From the NCBI GenBank assembly GCA_021029095.1, contig JAJOHG010000563.1:1-14033 (forward strand): 14,033 bases of DNA, read 5' to 3'. Position 1 is the first letter of the stretch. Every line of letters starts with the position of its first letter. Made by a program: the position numbers and the translations under genes. The notes beneath the pieces were generated by a model. That model saw only the letters and a program-made list of their open reading frames with translations, made no database searches and had not been told where the DNA came from. The stretch is from Phellopilus nigrolimitatus. Its lineage: Eukaryota; Basidiomycota; Agaricomycetes; Hymenochaetales; Hymenochaetaceae. Below are positions 7,701 through 14,033 of this stretch, piece after piece.

Positions 7701-9322
7701 CAAAAAGACCAAGGGACTTACAGCATGGCCGAGGGTTGAGTTGACTCCTGGATTTGTCTAAAAAACTGTCAGCCAGTTCGTTCCACCTCTTACATGGGAG
7801 ATAGAATACCAAGGGCAGCTGTCTTCAGCGTTCCAAAAGGTAAATTACGTTCAGACACTGGGTCCCAAACCAGCATTTCGCCGTCGAGAATAATCCTATG
7901 AAGGTCATGAGACAAGTCAAAGACCGAGGAAAGACACTCACTCCTCGACCCGTTCGTCGAATGCTCTGCTTATGTATGGCGTCAAGCTTCCTGTGCTATC
8001 GTTGGCTCCATATAGATAAGTGTAGTTTTTTCCCTTTCTGAAAATGATTATACTTGTGATGAACAGAATCCATTAAAGGAGAATGACGTGATGGACTACC
8101 TTGAGCAAAAGAAGAATTCGCTCCCTTGCTTATGGAGTTGCAAGCGCTCACCGTCGAGCTTCTCCTCGATGATGAAAGGGCGACCCGCCATGCCCTTGAT
8201 CGAATCCTCGAACCTGGTGCTCGGCCGACTACACAACATTGGCGCGAAGGCACGGAAGAGTTGAATTGATTTATCCTTATCGTTCAGTCTACGATTAGGA
8301 TCCCAAAGCTCATATGCGACTTTCTTCAAATCCGAGCATGCGTTGAACAGGTCGAGTGCATCTGGGTGGAACATGGCGAAAACAGTGGTCTCCTTAACAG
8401 AAATTTGCATATCTAGAATTGTTGTAAATGTAGAAGTCTGCAAGTATGTATTCCGTTGTGCGTACCTTTCAGAATAATGCGGGCAATCCATCGTTGCTCT
8501 GTAGAGGTGGACTTGTTATAAATTCGCTGAAGTAGTTTAGACTGCACATCTCTGATGACTATGTTGAATTTACAGACACCGTCCACGAAACAGATATGCT
8601 TACTGTTTGCCCGTATCGTTGCTTAATTGATCCAAAATTTCGTTGACATCGTCGACTGTCAACGATCCGTCAATGACGGATGAACGTTTGCTTATTACTT
8701 CATAAAGAACCGTCGGGAAGTCACCGGCTGCTTTCTATGCAAGCTTCAGTAGAGAAGAAATTGCATAAACGGTTTGGACGAACGTCTCTTTCTGTCGGTC
8801 GCTTCCAGTTTAGCAGTCTGATAGCATCCGGATCCTTCATGCCCAAAGGGATGAGTTTGATGTATGACTTTGCGAGATTCTTTTCCTTCAGACCGTATAC
8901 TGAGCGCTCGCGGTCCTTCTTTACATTTCAAGATGGACATATGAGACGATGCTTGTTCGTTGACACGACCGTACTCACCTGTGGTAAAATGAGGCGCAGC
9001 GCGGGATACAGGTCCTTTCCGCAGTCTTGACGCCAACGCTTCACAGATATTAAATTGTTCATTTCAATACAGCTGCTCCTGAACACAATTTCGAACATAC
9101 GTTGAACCAAGTCGACAGGTACCTTCTCCTCCTTTCTGGTTTCCTCTCGTTTGCAAGGTTTTCGAATAGTCCAACGAGATGCCCGAACGAAACGCTCTTG
9201 ACGTTTGGCGGCACCGGAGGATAATTGCTCTGCTTCGACTTGGAGCCACCGGTTGTCTCAGGATTCACTTCTTTTTCTTTCCGTTTCGAAACGGGATCGG
9301 TAGGTGGCGGAGTTGCTTGCAT
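4742..9322 (-). CDS. LIG4: DNA ligase IV (ATP-dependent, non-homologous end joining)
   Basis: Seals double-strand breaks in nuclear NHEJ, normally with an XRCC4/Lif1-type partner. I resolve 27 exons that sum to 3090 nt and keep phase throughout (1029 aa): 9322-9101, 9038-8979, 8918-8784, 8734-8604, 8551-8466, 8412-8100, 8037-7942, 7895-7810, 7757-7722, 7660-7386, 7331-7295, 7243-7144, 7089-6925, 6869-6826, 6774-6685, 6622-6573, 6518-6407, 6353-6293, 6233-6151, 6086-5981, 5923-5536, 5476-5444, 5388-5318, 5257-5174, 5101-4967, 4893-4817, 4755-4742. N-terminal domain has LYPALRLILPQ. Motif I is EEKLDGERLQLHK (lysine ~296), then ILDGEM, motif III VFDLLYLNG (~391), motif IV EGLILK (~452), motif V WIKVKPEY (~472), OB-fold KAAEITPSD and MRFPR. 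BRCT1 ~660-775 (RPSWIYDCI), acidic linker, BRCT2 ~904-1029 (VLGDFIFACVEES), end GFAP. Slightly longer than human (911 aa). Exon 16/17 and exon 22 boundaries are least certain. Confidence 0.93.
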
Positions 9323-9583
9323 TCTTAGAAGAATGTAAAAGGATGTCTGCAGTTGTTCAAAGTAGAGAGAGGTCGAGTGGCCGACGATGACGGCTGTGTC
9401 TGCTCAAGAGGCGTCTGACGCGACGCGACTCGAATCTCTGTGGCTGCTCCGCGAGGCGCGTCGACCCGATTTGGTTGATTGAGGACTCGAGTCAGACTAG
9501 CCAGCCTCCTTCATGTCAGCCTCAAACCTATTAATTAAAGATACAAGACATGGCTCGTATTCACACCTTCAAACGTTACCATC
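9323..9583. promoter_or_regulatory. 261-bp divergent promoter of LIG4 and the Nim1/GIN4-like kinase
   Basis: The whole gap between the two start codons, so both promoters overlap here. It contains ACGCGACGCGA (9418-9428, two overlapping ACGCGA units) and GGCGCGTC (9455-9462; ACGCGC on the other strand). These CGCG cores resemble MBF (ACGCGT-like) and E2F binding sites used for G1/S transcription in fungi, although no perfect ACGCGT is present. No TATA box was seen. Co-regulation of the repair ligase and kinase is an inference. Confidence 0.5.
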
Positions 9584-12152
9584 ATGTCCGACAGCCAGAG
9601 GCCCATCACTCCCCCGAAACTCCCTCCACGGGGCCGGAAGACTGAGGACCCGCGTTTAATCGGCCCATGGAAGGTCGGCAGGACAATTGGCAGTGGCGCA
9701 TGTGGTGAGTCGTGTGCAGTCGATATTCTAGTTTATTCCAACCTCGAAACATGATACAGGGCGCGTTAGAATTGCCCGTCATGCGAAAACAGGCAAGTAC
9801 GCCGCCATCAAGATCGTGTCCAAAAACCAGGTCCTCCAGTCTCAACGTTCCTTTGGCGGCCTCGAGGTGGATGCCGAGCGCCTTTTGCTCTACCTCGAAC
9901 GGGAAATCGTAGTAATGAAGCTCATAGATCATCCGAACATCTTGCGTCTCTACGACGTGTGGGAACATTCTGACGTGCTCTATCTTATTCTTGAATATGT
10001 TGAAGGTGGTGAGCTATTCGACTACTTGTGCGAGCGTGGTCGGCTCCCCGCATCCGAGGCGCTTGACTATTTCCAACAACTCATAGGCGCGGTTCACTAC
10101 TGCCATGGGCTCAGCATCGCTCATCGGGACTTGAAGCCGGAGAACCTTTTGCTCGACAAGGACAAAATCTTAAAGGTGGCTGACTTTGGAATGGCCGCTT
10201 GGCAAGGGGGCAACAATTCGGATCTTCTCAAAAGCGCTTGTGGAAGCCCGCATTATGCCGCCCCCGAGGTCATCAGCAAATTGCCATACGACGGGCTCAT
10301 CTCTGATGTCTGGTCTTGTGGTGTCATACTGTACGTTCTTCTGGCTGGCAAGCTCCCCTTCGACGGTGATGACTGGGATGTTATTCTTTTGCGGGTCGGC
10401 ACCGGAAGGTTTGTAATGCCTAAAGATATTGACCCTGGTGCGCAGGACCTGCTCAGGAAGATGCTTGAAAAAGACGTCGCCAAACGCATAACAATATCAG
10501 ATATTCTGGTACATCCTTGGTATACTTCCCAGGCACCTCGCGTTCCTTCTGTGCTTCCTTCTATCGGTGGTTACTCAGGACCCATTCCAAACGCGTGTGA
10601 TATCGATGTCGACATTTTCGCTAATCTACGCACTCTGTGGCGTAATGCTCCGGACGAAGACATTATCGAAGGTCTGATGAACGACGAACAAACCTGGGAA
10701 AAGGCCGTCTACTCTCTGCTCCTGAAGTACCGCGTGACATGCCGAGAAAATGCTGATGAAGAACTCAAGCGGGCACGGTCGCAGCGACGGTCAGAAAGAA
10801 AACAGAGGCGGCTAAAGGACAAGCAGGAAAGAAAGGAGAAGCGGGCATTGGAAGATCAACTCGTCGAGCATGAGCGACCAGAAACACCCATGCAGCACCC
10901 AGTACGACCCGATCCACCGACTCCGCGTCGCGCTGCGAACAACCGAGATGAGCCATCCCAGTCTAGCCCTCTTCCTTCGACAGCCAGAAACACACTTCGG
11001 CCTATCCGACAATTACCCCATACTGCTTCTGCACAGACAACTCCGTTGCCAAACCCATCACCATTTACTCCCTCATTTTTGACACCTACGTCGACTGTAA
11101 ACTCGCCTCTCGCCCCTACCTCCCCTGGATCACCTATATGGAAAGCACTCGACGTTCCTCCGCCAATGGATGTCCCAGAACTGCACGACGAGAATGTGCA
11201 GCGCTATTTCCAACAAATCATCGATCAGCTCAACATAACGCAGAATCGGCCTGGTGCGATCTCCCCTGCGCTTGGAAACAGATATACACCGGCTTCCGCC
11301 ACTTCAGCGCTTCAACCTCCTCGACTTCTACCGACGCTCAGAAACTCAGAAGTCCCTCCCTCGACGCCCGCGGGTTATCCGCAAACAGCTGCGCTAGACA
11401 TACCTCAGAAGGATGTGCGTGGCCTTGGAATCTCAACAGCTTCCCGCGATTCTGGAAAGGAAAATGGCAAACGTGTCATGAAGAAGTCATCCTTGCGCAA
11501 AAGTAGGGAGAATGGCGGGCGCCGTGCTCTTGCAGACCGGCACGTACAGATTGTGCTCCCGCCACCCATCAAGCGCAACGCCAAGGAACGCCAACACGGC
11601 TCGTGTGACTCCTACACTTCGCACTCACCAACGTTCTCCCTCTCGGAAGGCTCGTCCTTTAGCGGCTTCTCCTCCGCACCGAAACGGTCTTGGTTCACGA
11701 ATCTCTTCAAAGTCCGACCGGCGACCTTTTCGCTCGTATCCGTGCACGATGCAGCGATGACGCGCGAGGCGTGCCGGCGCATGCTCACGCGCTTTGGCGT
11801 GCATGTCGTTGAAGATCTGCGCGGCGGGTTCCTCCGGTGTCAGTTGGACGAGGTGCGCGACTCCGCGGGTGTGATGTCCGTCGCGAAAGCGGCGCGATTC
11901 CGCGTTGAAGTGCGCGCGCTAGATGCTCGGCAGGCGGCAGAGGCGGGATATGCTGTCGCATTGGAGATGGTGCTGGAAAAGGGTGCGCTTTCAAGCTTCC
12001 GGTTGGTCCACGAGCGGCTGAGGAGGGTGTGGGATCTCGACGCAGTATACGGCGACCTCGAGACAGACTACGCAAGCTCGCCGGTCTTACCACGCGGAGC
12101 TCAATACAGGCACAGTCCAAAGCAAAGACGTTCTGGGAATTACTATTATTGA
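9584..12152 (+). CDS. Nim1/GIN4/HSL1-like CAMK-family cell-cycle serine/threonine kinase
   Basis: Two exons, 9584-9704 and 9760-12152 (55-bp intron, phase 1), 837 aa. Kinase domain ~30-295: glycine loop IGSGACGRV, AIK lysine ~58, HRDLKPENLLL (~162), KVADFGMAAWQ (DFG ~182), ACGSPHYAAPE (~208) and closing HPWY (~292). DFGMA with CGSPHYA(A/S)PE is characteristic of fungal GIN4/HSL1/KCC4 and Nim1 kinases, which act at the septin ring or cortex and restrain Wee1. Then come a charged region ending in a strongly basic coil ELKRARSQRRSERKQRRLKD (~376-412), a long Pro/Ser/Thr-rich linker with many SP/TP sites, and a C-terminal folded region (~681-805, starting RSWFTNLFKVRPATFSL) that I read as a KA1-like membrane-binding domain by position and pattern. 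The start was chosen because exon 1 supplies the glycine loop. Orthology to one yeast member is not resolved. Confidence 0.92.
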
Positions 12153-12225
12153 GGAAGTTTTTTTGAAGCCATAATGTCCACAACATCTGTCCATACACGA
12201 AATACATGTATACACTTAGCTACAA

Positions 12226-12231
12226 AATAAA
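12226..12231 (+). promoter_or_regulatory. Poly(A) signal AATAAA of the kinase gene
   Basis: AATAAA 74 bp after the kinase stop codon, in an AT-rich 3' flank; the right place for the cleavage signal of the plus-strand transcript. The 275-bp gap 12153-12427 separates it from the convergent membrane-protein gene and holds no other recognisable gene. Confidence 0.5.
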
Positions 12232-12251
12232 GAAAACAAGAGATCCATAGT

Positions 12252-12267
12252 TTTTCGATATCGAAAA
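12252..12267. repeat. 16-bp perfect palindrome between convergent genes
   Basis: TTTTCGATATCGAAAA reads the same on both strands and sits midway between the two converging 3' ends. It could aid transcript termination in both directions or be a protein site; chance is also possible. Confidence 0.5.
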
Positions 12268-12427
12268 TCGTAGGATGATCATACAGTTTGATCGCGACCA
12301 TAGATAATTTAGGTACAGGTATAAGATATGGTTAGAGGTCACAGAATTGCAGATCGAACCCAGACATCGTGCGTCGACAATGAAACAAATGCAAGAGAAA
12401 CATATGCAAGAAACTCAACAACATTCT

Positions 12428-13917
12428 TCAAATTGCCCTCTTCGGCAAGTCGGCCTCCATTCCCATCTCTGCGCGCGAGAGAGAGCTACTAAAGGACATC
12501 CTGGACGGAGTCTCCTTCAGCTCCCCTTCGTCGACACTAGCACCTAGTGGACCGAGATGCACGTCTACGCGCTTTGCTCCGTTGTCACCAGACTTCCTTC
12601 GCGAGAAGCTAGAATCGAGTTCTGTATCAACCTCCGTGGCTGAGTTAATTCCGGTGGTCGTATCTCCGAAGCGCGAACGAGGTGTGCGGAACATGATTTT
12701 CGCGGGTGGGGCTGAAGAAGACGGTGCAACACCACCGCTTACGTAGGTGGTCGTGGACGTCAGCCCGGCATTTACCACGACAATGATGAGCGTCGGCATT
12801 ATTCCCTGAAATAAAAACACCGTCGTAAGAAAAACTGCACTGTCGCACCACAATAACCCTCAACCGATACTCACTGTGATCTGTGGCATCATTTCGAATA
12901 CGATGTACATTGGGTGCTGTCCTGGCGGGGTCGGGGGATCGAGTCGGAATAATACGAACTCGCATAGTTTCGCCGCTGCAATGACGGCACCAGACTCGAT
13001 GACAAGGAGTACAATTCGAATGTATCTCCCGTCTGAGTTGCGAAGACCTTTCGTCGGACGAAGTAGCCACCTGCATAAGCCAGAAGAGTAGTGACGGATT
13101 GTAAGCACTTGGATGGACGAAGAGGATTCAAAGCATCATGATCGTACCAAATACGACCGGCAGTTAGTGAAGTGACGATTATGTTCGTGGCCATAGACAC
13201 AGTGAACATTGCTGTTCCCCATGCAATCGCGTCTTCCAGTTTGGGGTTAGAGGCGAAATACTGAGCTATAGCTCCATAGCCCGCGACTGAACATAATTAG
13301 TCGGAAATTGGTTACAATAAATTGATCAAAAATTGATGCGTACTGGCTTCCCCGAGAAGCATAATGATCGGCAAGATTATGATCCATGGAACTTTGCCCC
13401 AGACGACGTAGCATCGCCATATGATGATGCTATCACCCAACAAAAGCTAGATATCCCGGTCAATATTTGCTTCGACCGACGAATGATTTTCAAAGACTCA
13501 CATTCGTGATGTAGATAATATCCTTGACTCGGTTCAGATGGTCACCGATGTTGAAGAGGTACGCTTGCGGACCAGGCGGCACGTCACGCAGAATGATGAG
13601 CGCTAATATGATGCGTCGGAGAGCCATGAAAATATGGGCCGTGGCTAGACAGTACCTATGCGACGCGTTGGTCGGAATCCATACGACATTGGAAGAAAAC
13701 TCACATCAATACCATGAGCCATGTCGTAGGCTTGCGTAGCTCAGCGCGCCTCTTCGTGCACATAAAGTATATAGATGCGCCGAACAAGACTGTGTAACCT
13801 CCTGTACATATCGACCAAAGTCAAGACCAGGATTCAAAGAGAAGGTAGATGCTTACCCCACAGCGCTGAAGCCATCCATCCTCCTATCAAGTACGCTTCG
13901 TCGACGGTGACAACCAT
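12428..13917 (-). CDS. Basidiomycete seven-transmembrane integral membrane protein, function unknown
   Basis: Seven exons: 13917-13857, 13801-13705, 13655-13502, 13446-13344, 13286-13148, 13070-12875 and 12805-12428, 1128 nt, 375 aa; all GT-AG, all in phase. It starts MVVTVDEAYLIGGW and shows about seven hydrophobic segments, with the signatures CLATAHIFMALRR, LLLGDSIIIWRCYVVWGK, TNIIVTSLTAGRIWW, IVLLVIESGAVIAAAK and MMPQITGIMPTLIIV. This pattern is very common in Agaricomycete genomes as multi-copy, GPCR-shaped proteins without known ligand. A hydrophilic, Ser/Thr-rich C-terminal tail of about 100 residues follows the last helix (on the cytosolic side if the GPCR-like topology holds). The donor GTACGA at 13147 was chosen because it restores the conserved GRIWW junction. 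It converges on the kinase gene with a 275-bp gap. Confidence 0.9.
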
Positions 13918-14033
13918 TGGGGAAAGGGTTAGAAGGAAATGGGGGAGCTTGAAAGATCAGCGCAGGGTGAGCTTTAACTTGAGGGACTTTGATGCTTGTG
14001 ATCCCGGGGGGGAACACGCGTAAGCCTTCCGGA

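Noticed and set aside
9816..12152. Kinase gene starting inside the long exon without exon 1
   Set aside because: That frame lacks an ATG at its start and would miss the glycine loop and the AIK lysine, which are supplied by 9584-9704 plus the beginning of exon 2.
11785..12207. 140-codon minus-strand frame over the kinase 3' end
   Set aside because: Arg/Pro-rich translation produced by the GC-rich antisense of the KA1-like region; no family signature and no splice signals.
13524..14023. Plus-strand open frames near the right edge
   Set aside because: They are antisense to exons 1-3 of the seven-transmembrane gene, whose minus-strand motifs and splice phases are clear.

Overview
The window looks like nuclear DNA of a mushroom-forming basidiomycete (Agaricomycetes). 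Genes are split by many GT-AG introns of about 46-77 bp, genes are packed on both strands, and the seven-helix membrane protein and the DNA ligase IV read as typical of that group. No tRNA, rRNA, CRISPR array, transposase or reverse transcriptase was recognised. Exon boundaries were worked out by hand from splice consensus, reading phase and family similarity; no alignment or transcript data were used.

Region 1 (1-2589) is a diverged inverted duplication. Two copies of a pyridoxamine-5'-phosphate-oxidase-like (FMN split-barrel) gene lie head to head: a left copy on the minus strand running off the window edge (983 to 1), and a complete right copy on the plus strand (1524-2589, 5 exons, 278 aa). 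The arms (about 1-1065 and 1437-2519) are roughly 90% alike in coding exons but contain a 137-bp identical tract covering all of intron 1, which suggests gene conversion. Intron 1 is a GC-AG intron in both copies. The left copy carries a 1-nt deletion that changes its C-terminus.

Region 2 (2590-4741) is gene-poor. It holds a second copy of a 22-bp repeat also found in the spacer of the duplication, a nested hairpin, two speculative small spliced reading frames (3048-3398 and 3699-3906), and a decayed C-terminal half of a TKL-type protein kinase (4005-4460) whose motifs lie in three different frames.

Region 3 (4742-9322, minus) is a complete DNA ligase IV (LIG4) gene. I resolve 27 exons that join in phase to 1029 codons, with the catalytic lysine motif, two BRCT domains and a 14-nt terminal exon.

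Region 4 (9584-12152, plus) is a Nim1/GIN4/HSL1-like cell-cycle kinase (2 exons, 837 aa). It is divergent from LIG4 across a 261-bp shared promoter containing CGCG cores that resemble MBF/E2F sites.

Region 5 (13917-12428, minus) is a 7-exon, 375-aa basidiomycete seven-transmembrane protein, convergent with the kinase gene. The last 116 bp are its upstream flank, with nothing else recognised.

The joint theme of LIG4 and the kinase is DNA-break repair and cell-cycle or septum control. The most unusual structure is the head-to-head gene duplication with its patch of sequence homogenisation.
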